A DNA stretch of 64,000 bases, taken from contig CM114273.1 in NCBI GenBank assembly GCA_050084515.1, positions 27,094,001 through 27,158,000 on the forward strand, read 5' to 3'. The position numbers and the translations under genes were made by a program. Below are positions 24,688 through 35,530 of this stretch, piece after piece. The notes beneath the pieces were generated by a model that saw only the letters and a program-made list of their open reading frames with translations, did not search any database and was not told the origin of the DNA. Within the stretch, counting starts at the first letter, position 1. Each line of letters starts with the position of its first letter. The stretch is from Blasia pusilla (taxonomy: Eukaryota; Marchantiophyta; Marchantiopsida; Blasiales).

Positions 24688-24897
24688 CGGTTAGAAGATT
24701 GCAGAGATTTCTGCGGTGAGAACCTCCACGAAAGTTCTGTGGGAAGATCCCCAACACTCCATGAAAGAGGAAGGTGAGATTGAGGAAAGACTTGGAGGTT
24801 GACTGCATTTCACAAACTCAATTTTCATTTTGTGCGTATGAGCACTGTGACCACTTTCACATGATTCGAGTTAGTGGAAACTTTGCTCTGGAGATGG

Positions 24898-25291
24898 TGC
24901 CAGTGGTTTCCTGTAGAAGCGAAACTATTGAAAGCAACCTCAAGTTGTAGGAAACAAAGCGTTGCATGCCTCTAGAGAGATGTCAGAGGCAGCTGGGACA
25001 CTCTCACATTGGAAAGTTCCCTCCAAAGCAAGTATCCTTGAAATTTCTCTCAAGTCACTCTTTGTGCCCAACAACTTTTGGTTCAAGTTCACTAACAATG
25101 CCAGTGGTTTCCTGTAGAAGTGAAACTATTGAAACCAACCAAGTTGTAGGAAACAAAGCGTTGCATGCCTCTAGACGTCAGAGGCAGCTGGGACACTCTC
25201 ACATTGGAAAGTTCCCTCCAAAGCAAGTATCCTTGAGATTTCTCTCAAGTAACTCTTTGTGCCCAGGAACTTTTGGTTCAAGTTCACTAAC
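24898..25291. repeat. Near-identical direct duplication, about 195 bp each
   Basis: Copy one spans about 24898-25096 and copy two about 25099-25291; they are head to tail and nearly identical, differing by a few substitutions and a small deletion after GCCTCTAGA. On the minus strand copy two lies in an open frame (25171-25452) whose sequence I do not recognise. Confidence 0.9.
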
Positions 25292-25989
25292 TGCAAGATT
25301 TCCATCACGACAACCCTAGCCTTGAACATATGAGCGACTTCCACAACGCCCTCCTTCAGTGCCATTACTCTGTACCCAGCTTCCTCTGCTCTGCTGCCCA
25401 CTGGAGTTAGGATCGTCTCTGCCTGCTCGCTCTCAGAATCGCCATCCTGCAAATGACAATGTGGCTACCAAAACAGAGGAAGATTCGGATTCTTCATCTC
25501 AATCACGTACTCACAGTCTGGACTCTGGACATGGCGAAGTTGGACCGGAGCCAGATTTCAACAGAAAATCGAATCTGAATTGTACAGTCTAATATGTCGA
25601 TGTTAGACTTGAGTATTATGAGCGATGGTACGTGATGAAGATGAACAAAGTGATCGAACTATGCAGTCAAATAACTCCATGACTCGATCCCTCATCGTAG
25701 AGACAATCCGCACCTAACAGCATGTGCTGCTCGGAGATGCTCTGAAGACATGACTGCTACTACTGAATGTACTATTTCCTTGACAAGGGGGGAGATCGAG
25801 AGTAGTGTAGATCAGGCATCTTCCTTTTGAGTTCAGGTGCAGTGAATGATCGTGGAACAATGTCATTTATTTTGCACCGACACTCACTTCTGTCGAAGAA
25901 GAGAGACTCCACGACGTGCACAGATTCGATCGAATGCATGAAGCGGCAGGCTTGGCTGAGTAGCTGCGGCACTTCATGAATGCAGATGA

Positions 25990-26365
25990 AGGTCTCAAAT
26001 GGGAAATGCGATGAAGGTAGCTCTCGACTGCGAAATTGCGAAATGCGATGAGCGAAGCTCTCAACTGCGGAATCGCGAATGCGATGAGTGACAGCTCTCA
26101 ACTGCGGAATGCCATGAGAGAAACTCTCCAACCGCGAAATTGCGAAATGCGATAATGGAAACTCTCAACTGCGGAGTGCGATGAGAGAAACTCTCGACTG
26201 CGAAATGCGACAATGGAAGCTCTCCACTGCGAAATGCGATGAGTGCGGCTCTCCACTGCGAAATTGCCAAATGCGATGAGGGAAGCTCTCAACTGCGAAA
26301 TACGATGAGGGAAGCTCTCCACTTCGCAACTCGATGACGGAAGTTCTCAACTGCGAAAAGCGATG
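25990..26365. repeat. Minisatellite, CTCTCAACTGCGAAATGCGA-type unit
   Basis: Irregular tandem array of units about 30-50 bp long, built from CTCTCAACTGCG, GAAATTGCGAAATGCG and GATGAG blocks. On the minus strand it keeps several overlapping frames open, giving repetitive peptide text (RISQ, VESF, LIAF) that I regard as an artefact of the repeat. Confidence 0.85.
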
Positions 26366-26516
26366 AGCAGCATCATCGTCGAAGGTGAACTGAAGGCAGC
26401 CTCACTCATCGAAACATGACCAAAAACCAACCACCGCTCGACCCCTCCACTCCACTCCACTTTCTGCCTCTCTGTATCCCAACCTGTCCTCTGGCGATGA
26501 ACTCCTCACCGTCTCT

Positions 26517-26650
26517 CTGTCCCTAGGCCGGACGAACAGGGCTGATCCCGGGAGTCAGCGCAGCCGGATTCCGCAGGAGATGGTGACGAGTTCCGGAATC
26601 CGGCTGCGCTGATTTCCGGAATCAGCCCTGTGCGTCCGGACTCGGGACAG
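26517..26650. repeat. Long imperfect inverted repeat (hairpin)
   Basis: Arms 26517-26572 and 26595-26650 pair over 56 positions with six mismatches around a 22-nt loop. The inner 19 pairs (GTCAGCGCAGCCGGATTCC-side, apart from its first base) are nearly perfect. Transcription of either strand would give a stable stem of pre-miRNA size. A miniature transposon is the alternative. Confidence 0.85.
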
Positions 26651-26706
26651 GACTCAGAGCCGTCTGCATGAGAGCAGCAACCGCCGATCTGCTGCATCTG
26701 CACGCT

Positions 26707-26734
26707 CATGCATGCATGCATGCATGCATGCATG
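26707..26734. repeat. (CATG)7 microsatellite
   Basis: Seven consecutive CATG units, an uninterrupted self-complementary tract, 57 bases beyond the long hairpin at 26517-26650. Confidence 0.95.
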
Positions 26735-26784
26735 GACGCGCTTCCAGTTCTCCAATTATCCACTGGACGGAGTTGTAAGAGAAG

Positions 26785-27350
26785 ACAGCTTTAGGGGCCC
26801 CTTTTCAGGGAGGGAATTCTAAGAGTTGGAGTCTTAGAGACTAGCCACCATTAGAGGTTACTTTTGCCTTCTAGGGAATTTTCAGACAAGCCACCAATCG
26901 GGGTCGCTTTTCATGGAGGTCTTGAGAGTTGGAGTCTAGAGACTAGCCACCATTAGGGATTACCTTTACCTTCAAGGGAGTTGTGAGACCCCGTTACGTT
27001 ACGGGTTACCTTTAACTTAAAGGGAGTTGGTGAGACAAGCCATCATTAGGGGTCACTTCTAAGGGAGTTCTAAGAGTGTAGTGGGTTATCTTTACCTTTT
27101 AAGGAAGTTGTGAGACAAGCCACCATTAGGGGTGACTATTAAGGGAGTTGTGAGAGTTGGAGTCGGGAGACAAGCCACCATAAGAAGCCACCTTTAAGAT
27201 AGTTGTGAGGTTGGCGAAGGTCTTGGGAGACGCCACCACTACTCAAGGCCTCCTCATTCGTAGTCATGATTTTTAATTGAAAGAAAGTCACCATTGGGGT
27301 CATCGTTAAGGAGGTTGTGAAGCAACCTCATTAATTTAAAGGGGTTCCCC
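26785..27350. repeat. Irregular tandem repeats of about 60-90 bp
   Basis: Repeated blocks reading GACAAGCCACCATTAGGGG, TTAAGGGAGTTGTGAGA and GTTGGAGTC recur in order at least six times with spacer variation. No coding content. Confidence 0.8.
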
Positions 27351-27399
27351 TTTTAAGGATTTTTCTTCTCTCTTCTATGGGTTACTGCATTTTCAATAT

Positions 27400-28750
27400 C
27401 CACTTTACTACAAAAGCAAGCCTCGAAAGAGGACATAGAAAGGTAATGATACCCGGAGACAAGAATGAGTCAAGATATGTACAATGGAATGCAAAAAGAA
27501 AATGGAAATAAGCCAACACAAAAGCCAACTCAATGAGTTATATGATTAATAACTTGAAACAAATGTTACAAATCTAACAAGAACACTAATGGTTGGTCAG
27601 ATTTGAATGAATAACAAGGTGAGCGCCCCCCAACCACTTCGGTTGAACGTATTAGCACCAAAGCTTATGCACGTTATAAGGCCACTGACATGCATCGCTG
27701 AAAATAAGTAGTGATTAGGAAGACACTTAGAAATTAGAGAGAAAGATTATAACAAGGGGCAAGGTAATGATTCTCAAGGGAGTGGTGAGCACGTGTTATC
27801 AAGAAAGTATCAAAAGATACATGGAAGTGACTAAATACTTCCACTACAAAAGGAATAAATCCATTGGTTGCATATCTCAAACCTTAACTTAACTCCTTGA
27901 TTCTTGTTGTTATTTTGGCAAAAAATTCCTTTCGTACTTGCCATCACCGACACTATATTAGAACATGTTGGATTAGCAATATTTCGTGCGCATACACATC
28001 ACTACACAACCCACATTGCTGGTCACATCTACACACCACACAACACCGATCTTCCCCAACATACGGGTAGATCCACACATAAATAAAATATACTCACGCA
28101 TATACAAAGGGACCTCACAACAAAATCAGAGTAGTAAAAACGGCTCACCCGGTCTAAAACTCCACTCATGAATCTACATCGTCATATTGAACCACATCCA
28201 TCCTCCGGTATGAGGGAATCCGGCTGCTAGCACCCTAACTTCTATACACCCATACACGTCTATGCAAGAGAGGCGCTCCGAAGGCTCAACATGAGAAAGA
28301 TGGCTTGGGAAAGCCATCTTCCTCACTCTTATATCCTTGGGAAGAGCCAAAAATCTCTTCCCCCAAAAATAGCCCTACCAATGGTAACCTACGTGCACAG
28401 GTTACGGGGTGACCGTTGTCTCGGTCAATGGTTCACCTGACAGCCTAAAACCAAAATAGGGAAATTGCCACAAATTAAATGACGTTCCCGACACAACAAA
28501 TCTGTCGCCAACCTCATCCGACATCTCGGGACAAAGTTACACTCGAACAACCCATTGACTTTCTATGTCGTCGATGCGATAGAACTCTACCTATGTCGAA
28601 ATAAGATGTGACAGCTTTCGTGCGAATACACATCGCTGTTCACATCTACACAACACACAACACCGATATTCCCCAACATACGGGTAGATCCATACATAAA
28701 CAAAATATACTCAAGCATATACAAAGGGACCCCACAACCGCCCCCCTAGC
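27400..28750. mobile_element. Retroelement-derived non-coding segment with internal direct repeat
   Basis: 27410-28050 is a second copy of the repeat at 17370-18040. Within it, 27985-28120 is duplicated at 28617-28740: both contain CAACACCGAT, CCCCAACATACGGGTAGATC and AAATATACTCA blocks in order. The pair could be parts of LTRs or a local duplication. No open frame is convincing. Confidence 0.6.
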
Positions 28751-28847
28751 TGGAAGTTGGATCCCCCCAACTCCAGATAGCACACACATATGTCCCCGAC
28801 ATGATCTCCTATCCTATACACATCTAGCACTATCGGTGCCATCGTCC

Positions 28848-29190
28848 CCGCAACCATGGTTGCACAAAAACGGACAAGTCCTTCCTTAGGACGGACATGG
28901 ACGGACAAATCAAGACATGTCCACGGACATGGGTTCCAAGAGGTGGGATCCACACTTTTAGTCCATGATGGAAGGCAATGCAAGGATGAGAGGAGCAATG
29001 AGTGAGGAGAGAGTGTAGGTGGAGGAGGAAGAAATAGGGGAGTATGAATCACGAAGGCAAGTAAGAGGAATGAGAAAGAAGGGAAAGGTGGGGCCTATAT
29101 AGACAAGTCCTTCCATAGGACGGACATAAGTCCACAGACATAGACATGTCCACCGACACAGACTTTGTTCACATCCAACCTTGCCCACAA
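28848..29190. mobile_element. MITE-like repeat, copy 1
   Basis: About 340 bp shared with 54170-54490. Ends resemble each other as inverted repeats: GGTTGCACAAAAACGGACAA at the left and a TTTGTTCACATCCAACC-like right end. Subterminal ACAAGTCCTTCC...GGACGGACAT blocks occur near both ends. It has no coding capacity, so I infer a non-autonomous DNA element. Confidence 0.7.
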
Positions 29191-29789
29191 CACTGCCACA
29201 CTGCAACAACCCGCCGTGTTGATCCCTCTAAAGAAATCTAACACTCTCGTACCCTGCTCCAATCATAGGCACGGCTCCACGCGTGCCTCACGAGATCGTT
29301 TGCACTCCACGCATCTCAACGCTCGTCCCTAGCAACAATAAAGCAACTTTGCACCATGGGAAGAGACACCCACCTTGCCATATCTCTCCATGGGACTATC
29401 CGCTACGAGAATGTCCTCAGCATGTGCTCCTCTCCCCTTACCCTCTTGATCAGCCAACACTACCTGTGAATGCGGCCAACGTGGTCACTGTATCCTCAGG
29501 TGTTCAATCATCACTACTCTATGCAAACAACACCGAAAGATGTCCTAAACCCTAAATGCTCATCCGTCCATCACTTGATTGCCATCCTAGCCGATAAGAA
29601 ATCGTCTCCTCCAAAAAATCCAGAATGAACCCAAGAGAATACAACACTGTACTCCAACACATCATACGACTCTGCCGGTGTCGTAATTGGCCGAGTGCGC
29701 ACCATTGCACTATCCGACTCATGCTCTGGCTGGAGTCTAATCACCAATTCCTATCGAGTCATGTATTACGTGGATGATATGCCCCCAAT

Positions 29790-31560
29790 AGAGGTCTATA
29801 TGTGAAAGGGAAAATGCTCAATGTCGCCTTTCCGTAACCCCAACGCCAAGCTCATCGCCTTCCCTAACATCAAGGGCTACGCTCCTGAATCAAGTAGGAC
29901 GCGTTGCGGATGGTATACCGTATGTGTGGGACTAAACAAGAAAAACACTCCTGCTTGGTTATCCAACAACATCACAATGGCTCGGTTACTCTTGTTGTAC
30001 CCGAGTCACATAAATCCCATCCCCGTAGAATCCTCATGAGCATCGTGGTAAGATGTGGAGGCTGGCGCCACACTAGCTACTCTCAGCTTTGGGCCTGCTT
30101 GTAGCTGCATCATCGTCATGGCAGCAATGCTCTGCTCCAACTGATCGATGTGAGTAAGGAGCGTTGCATCGAGTGCACGTCCTGAGACCTCCATCTCTTG
30201 AGGCTGATGATGGCACTCTACCACCATGATCATCCACTACTCAATCTTCACCAACTCTCTCGCCCCCAAGTCCTCTGCCTACCTCTAGACATACCTCCCG
30301 GCAAAGATCATAGCACCTATCCCTAGTGTGACCATATCGGTGGCAATGATCACACTACAACTATGGTAGGGCCATCCTCTATGGCTCCTCAGCAATCCGA
30401 GGTGCCCGTGGCCCTCTCCCATGTTGTGGGCATTCCCTTTGCCTATGTGGCCCACCACACGTCCAACCAGCCAACCCTAGTCCGTGCTGGGAAACATATG
30501 TTGGTACGGGTCATTGTCTCATCGACTCACAATACTCACCTTGCTCTTTGGGCCCACCGGCCCGCTCTCGTGGTACCGGTGCATGCTAGGGCATCTGTGG
30601 GTCTACTCCTACTAGTCGACCCATCGACTCTTGCAAAAATCATGTGGTCACCACCTGCTCCTCACTCATGTTTAGCTCTATCGGTGGAGACAACTTGAAG
30701 ACCACTTTCAATGTGGGCTTCGCCATGAGAAGAAACATCGCATCCCGAACTCTCCTCCGTAGCTCCTCGTCAAGCACCCTATACCAATATTATATTGACT
30801 GTGCTTCAATCACCCCATATGTGGCAACAATCAACCGTCGCATGCGCATGAATGCCTCCCTCAAACTCTCATCTGATCTCCGCTGAAAATCCTGAAACCT
30901 CTTTAGCTTGTTGGTCCGTACGCCTTGATAGCTCCTCCCCAACTGTCAGAAGAACTTCATTGAAGGATTGAAACCTGGTGGTCCTCTACCACAAGAGGTC
31001 TTTGCCACCTCACCACTCTCACTGCCATCCTCTCCATCTAGTCCCCGTGCTAATGGTGTAGGTCTCTCCGCTCTCATTATCCCATCATACGCCTCACGGC
31101 CACAAGTAGACACATACTGTGGAGCCCAATACACCCTCCAGGCATCGATCTCTACGGAGTATAAAGATCGAAACTTCATGTAATCATCCATTGACGGACC
31201 CTCCTAGTGCTGGAACAACCCCTTCCATATCATAAAAGGGTTGAACCGCGTAGGGGTCCGTATCTCTTGTAAGTCACACCACGTGTCAAACTCGTGGATG
31301 AAGTCATCTAGGTCTATGGTGCCTACCGCACTCAAGAAATGATGCATGCCCCAATGGCCCATGTCGTCCATCTCTCTCCACGTATCACTGTCCCCGTATG
31401 CGATCTTGTTACCAGACCCACTATCTAGTGATGACGATCCAGCCACCGATGGGAGTCGGATTGGTTCCTCACTCAAAACCCTTCAATACCTCATGCCACT
31501 CCGTGTGACCCCACTACCACTACTTGTACTACCCAGTTCTTCCAAACACTAGAAGAATGC
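29790..31560 (-). pseudogene. Decayed Ty3/gypsy-type gag with zinc knuckle and protease start
   Basis: Reading from 31560 downwards, the frame gives a gag-like protein broken by stops and frameshifts: an N-terminal part with WREMDDMGHWGMHHFLS and FDTWCDLQEIRTPTRFNPF, a middle part with SDESLREAFMRMRRLI and DEELRRRVRDAM (retrotransposon gag-type helices), then a CCHC knuckle CDHCHRYGHTRDRC at about 30308-30360 (CX2CX4HX4C exactly). Further on, at about 29880-29915, LLDSGA matches a retroviral-type aspartic protease active site and is followed at once by a stop. Reverse transcriptase and integrase were not found downstream, so the element is truncated. A second, older copy of part of this gag lies at 18440-18610. 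Confidence 0.75.
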
Positions 31561-32679
31561 CGTGATGACAACGTACCCTGTCTCACCCGCTCAAGCACTC
31601 AAACTCACCAAGAGTCTCCCACACTCTTCACTAGCTCACCTACGCTAATGCCAATCCCGTGACAACACACCCGGCCTCACTTACACTCAACACTCAGGCT
31701 CACCATGAGCCTCCCAACTAACTTACAAAAACTATTGACACTCGCGGATCATACACACAACCCCTACTCGGAAATCGCCGTATATCCACCAACATGCTAT
31801 AGCTACACATGACAAGAGTCTACACTCATCTTTATTGCTATACCCATCTAACACCAGCAACTAGCCGATACCCAACACTCTCAATCACACAAGATAAGTA
31901 CGGGAAAAGGGACTTGAATGGGTAACCTGAACTCTCCCTCCAACCTACGACACCATCAACACTCACTCCTCTATGTGGTGTGGAAACCTCCACAACACGA
32001 CACTCTCCTCGACCAGCATGGCAAACCTCCTCTCAAGAGATGCGAACTTCTCGTCGACATCAGCACATGTGTCTCCAGCACTACCACTCTCTCAAACACT
32101 ATCGATGCGGATCATTCGTCCCACCCCCAGTCAACAAGAGACTCCCATTGTGAATCCTATCCATGCTTGCAAAAAAATCAAGTCATGAAAACCTCTTCCA
32201 CAATGCGACAAAGTAGCCCAAATCTCCCACATCCTCTGCCAACCATGTCATGTTTACTCCACCTACTACATTCGCCCTTCCAACTACGTAATCACCTTCG
32301 TCCCCACCTATGTCGACTCATGCGTTCCACCTTCGCCTCCTTTCTACGGGTCTCCTAGCTTGGCAAGCCGACACGCCGCCCTATCTTGCCTTGGCTCCGA
32401 CGTCCCTCCTATGCCTAGCCTTGGCCGGCTTGCATCCCTATGGGCGGCCTCCCCCTAGCTGTTGTAGCCACGGCTTCCTCCGCGTCTTCACCTCCAAACT
32501 CCCAACAAACTCCCTCTTTCTGTCCCTATCCACGGTTGTATCTTAGGAGTTACGCGTAGCTTCCCAAGTTTCTTGCCCACTTTCCTAGTGCTATAATAGC
32601 TCAATACGCCTCCCTATCAAGAGGCTTCTCCCTCTCCTTCTCCACTTCAAGCTCTGTCGCACACTATCCTATAGTAAAA
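31561..32679. other. No gene seen; probable retroelement non-coding DNA
   Basis: C-rich on the plus strand (CTCAC, CAACAC and CTCCC-rich), with open frames of 70-146 codons that follow composition and match nothing I know. Lying upstream of the minus-strand gag, it could contain the element's 5' leader or LTR. At about 32665 the text CTATAGTAAAATCA matches the LTR-like start at 33153, suggesting a rearrangement junction. Confidence 0.4.
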
Positions 32680-33078
32680 TCACTGGAAGAGCTCCTAGCA
32701 CTTCGAATGCAGTAGCTAGAGCGGCGGGAAAAAGATATCGCAGAAGCATTAGTCAAAATGAAGGAAGTAAGGTTGAAAAATAAGGAGCGCTTTGAAAAAA
32801 CTTATTGACTTCGGAAGGAGCCTATAAGAGAAGGAGATTGGGTCTTGGTGCACGACAACAGCCTCGGCAACCAGCATAGTACAATTAAAAATTTTGACCA
32901 TCGTTGGTTTGGTCCATACGTTGTAATCTTTGCTTTTGACAATGCCACTTACAAACTACGTGAACTAGATGGCACAATTCTCAAGCTACCCATTGCCAGA
33001 AAAAGGGTCAAGGTTTTCTATAGACGTGAGAGATTTCTTGATTTCGATTTAATGTGTCTAGAGGCACAACAAAAATAA
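32680..33078 (+). pseudogene. Gypsy-type integrase C-terminal fragment
   Basis: In one frame it encodes SLEELLALRMQ, a stop, LERREKDIAEALVKMKEVRL, a second stop after FEKTY, then GDWVLVHDNSLGNQHSTI, FDHRWFGPYVV and KLRELDGTILKLPIARKR. This is the C-terminal GPF/Y-type domain of Ty3/gypsy integrases (the WFGPYVV block is diagnostic). The upstream catalytic core is absent. The two stops and the truncation show it is dead. It is followed after about 60 bases by a purine-rich tract and an LTR-like TG start. Confidence 0.85.
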
Positions 33079-33140
33079 GTCTGAGTAAAATAGCAAGAAG
33101 TCTCGATGTTTTCGACACATACCAGAGGATATGCATGTTT

Positions 33141-33190
33141 GGAGGGGATCAATGTCGTATAGTAAAATCACCCACTATATAAACTCATCA
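33141..33190 (+). repeat. Polypurine tract and probable 3' LTR start
   Basis: GGAGGGGATCAA at 33141-33152 is followed by TGTCGTATAGTAAAATCA, the arrangement of a polypurine tract abutting an LTR that starts with TG. Related CGTATAGTAAAATCA text recurs at 49006 and about 32665. The far LTR end was not found. Confidence 0.55.
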
Positions 33191-33925
33191 GTGCAGTATT
33201 CAATTCTTCTATGATGCCTTTGATCACCTCATCTATTACCTTCTAAGTATCAATGACACCCACCTCACAGACGGGTTCACCCTGCTCCTCCTCAACATGG
33301 GCTTCCTTTAGACCTTCACTTTCCCTTGAAGCCCCGGGGAGGCCTGAAATCTGCTCCTCCACAATCACATTGCTCTTATGTGCAGGCTCTGCTACTGCAA
33401 TACCCAACCTTGATATCCCAACTTTGCACGGTGAGGTCGACTAGCCGCAGTAGTATTCTGTAGCACCCAAAAAAATAAATTAATTAGACTCCAAACTTCA
33501 AAATTGCAAAAGGAAAGGACAACAAGTCTTCATACACAACCTATTGAGTCTATGGCAAAGGAAGAGACCTGATTGGGTTTTGCTTCTCGAGAAAGCGATT
33601 CTTTCCTCTTTTGGAGAATCTCTCGGCAAGCTTGTGAATCATATAAATGAAAAATGAAGGAGCTAATATATATAAATCTTCTTATACATGTCTAGAAGAA
33701 ATAATGCCAAGTTGTGATGAATCTTACTATACTTACATTTGGATTTGAATTTGTGGCAATCGGCACAGTTGTAGAATCATCTTCCTGCTTGACTTTTGGT
33801 GGAAGTGTAGACGTCCCCTAGTACATACCAATGATCCCCAAAAGTTATATTTCCATATGAACAAAACAAATAAAATGTAGGGAGCCCTGTATAAGCTAGT
33901 AGCCTTGTCAGAATGTTGTGGATAT
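33191..33925. other. Spacer without recognised gene
   Basis: A 63-codon Ser/Pro-rich frame (33253-33444) resembles nothing known. The rest is AT-rich. The region lies between the gypsy remnant and the first TAGCCGCC-type repeats. Confidence 0.4.
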
Positions 33926-34370
33926 TAGTCGCCCTCTAGAGAATAACAATAGCCACTGGGATCTCCTAGAATAGACGCCGGTTTGTTCTGGTAGCATTTT
34001 CCAAAGTTTGTGAATAACCTTTGGCCTTGTACAATGGCTGTAAATAGTTTCTAGCGGCTGCTATTACTCGACCTCTAGAGAATAACAATAGCCACCAACC
34101 TGTGTCAGAATAGCTGCCGCTGGCTGCTATTAGTTGCCCTGCCTTTTTCCTGAGAATAACCGTTGGCATGTGTTATTAGTCCCCTTGCCCCTTGGTAGAG
34201 AATAGATGCCAGTTCATGTTAGTCTTTGTTACTTCTACGACTATGAATAGCAGTTGATGCATGTTAGTGCGACAACTTCACAACCTCTTTGTGAAAATCA
34301 GACCTAGGATAGTTAATGCTCGCAAGTGCTCTCGACTGTGAATAGCCGCCGTCTATGCATATAGCCACCA
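33926..34370 (+). repeat. TAGCCGCC-type array, left edge
   Basis: Degenerate repeats built on GAATAGCCGCCG and TTAGTCGCC, spaced by 20-50 bases, including AGAGAATAACAATAGCCAC twice (about 33940 and 34080). This is the leftmost block of a motif that recurs to 46.27 kb. Confidence 0.7.
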
Positions 34371-34373
34371 AAC

Positions 34374-35483
34374 TTAGATAAAATGAATAAAAATGGTAAG
34401 AAGCCTCATCTTCTTTTTTCCTTGGGATTTTGGTTGAGACTTGGGATTCTTCATCTTTGATTGTGGAAGCTCCTTCTGGGCTCCATGTGAGGAAATCTTC
34501 TTCCTCGGTTGTCTTTTTGGAGCAATGAAATCATCGCTATCATCTGAAGTTGGTGCCTTCCATGTAGTAGTGTCTTTGGTAGGTATCTTCAGTTTGATAC
34601 ACAATCATTCTGATTTGTTTTTGGGCTCACTCTCCTCCTTTCCTGCATTTTTCCTCTTCCGAGGATTCTTGGGCTCGGTCGGTGGAGTCTCGTCGAGCTT
34701 TGCCTTCCCTTTCATTTTCAGATCTGATACTAGGTGGGCCTCTACTACTGTCACCTCATTTAGACTTGTATCATCACCATGGTTGAAGAGAATGGTCAAA
34801 ATAACTCCAACTTTGCTTTCTCTCACTTTCTCTTTCTTGGCTCTTGGTCGGAGAACTTGCTTGATATCAAGCATGATTTTCATGTAGACATAGGTTGCCT
34901 AATCCACCATAATCCCTTCCCAAGCCCGGCATACCATGGATAACATGCTTGCAGGGACACACGTGGGGTTTGCTTTCATATGAAAGCAATGATTGAGTTG
35001 TAACAGTAGTGCCCGAAAGTTCTCAAGCACAACACACCCTAGCTTGTAGCCATGGATATTCTTCTCCAACTTGGTGAGGTACTTGGATTAAATTATTGGC
35101 TCCCCTTAATCAGTATGTTGGCACTCCATAGATAGAAATGAGCCAAGGTGCTTGAATTGGAAAGCAGTTGCTATGAGTTCTAGAGAAACACATGAGGCAT
35201 AGTCTGACATTGTATGCCCGTTGCTGCGTCGAAGCATCCCCTCGGAAGTGTTGGGGTTGAACGTGCTCAAGAATTTTATGACCATATCCTTATCATAGAC
35301 GGTCCAATCCACCTCCCACACTCCGCCGACTCCCATGGTAATAGCCATCTCCTTATCTACAACTTCCTCCAACCTACCAAAGTCTGTTCGATAAGTAACA
35401 TCTTTTAAGGGGAACCCTTCTTCCATAGTCTGACTTTGATGTCGCCCCTGCAAGAAATTAATTTTTGTGCCATATAGTGACAC
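34374..35483 (-). pseudogene. Unrecognised ORF, decayed, basic C-terminus
   Basis: One continuous minus-strand frame of 370 codons, interrupted by four stops (35106-35108, 35088-35090, 34899-34901, 34605-34607). The N-terminal part contains TMEEGFPLKDVTYRTDFG, VDKEMAITMGVGGVWEVDW and MVIKFLSTFNPNTSEG. The middle has VCRAWEGIMVD. The C-terminal third is rich in Lys, Pro and Ser with nuclear-signal-like clusters (NPRKRKNAGK, RQPRKKISS). I do not recognise the family. The layout of a globular N-terminus and basic tail resembles accessory proteins of plant DNA transposons, but this is only an impression. It lies inside the motif-rich composite region. Confidence 0.45.
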
Positions 35484-35530
35484 AGATTGGGAATCCTGAT
35501 GGAAAGCATAGAGGTGACTGTTGCCTTGAT

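Noticed and set aside
25772-26350. Repetitive minus-strand proteins (VESFSHRISQLR-type)
   Set aside because: Several frames are open together over a minisatellite; peptide repetition follows the DNA repeat.
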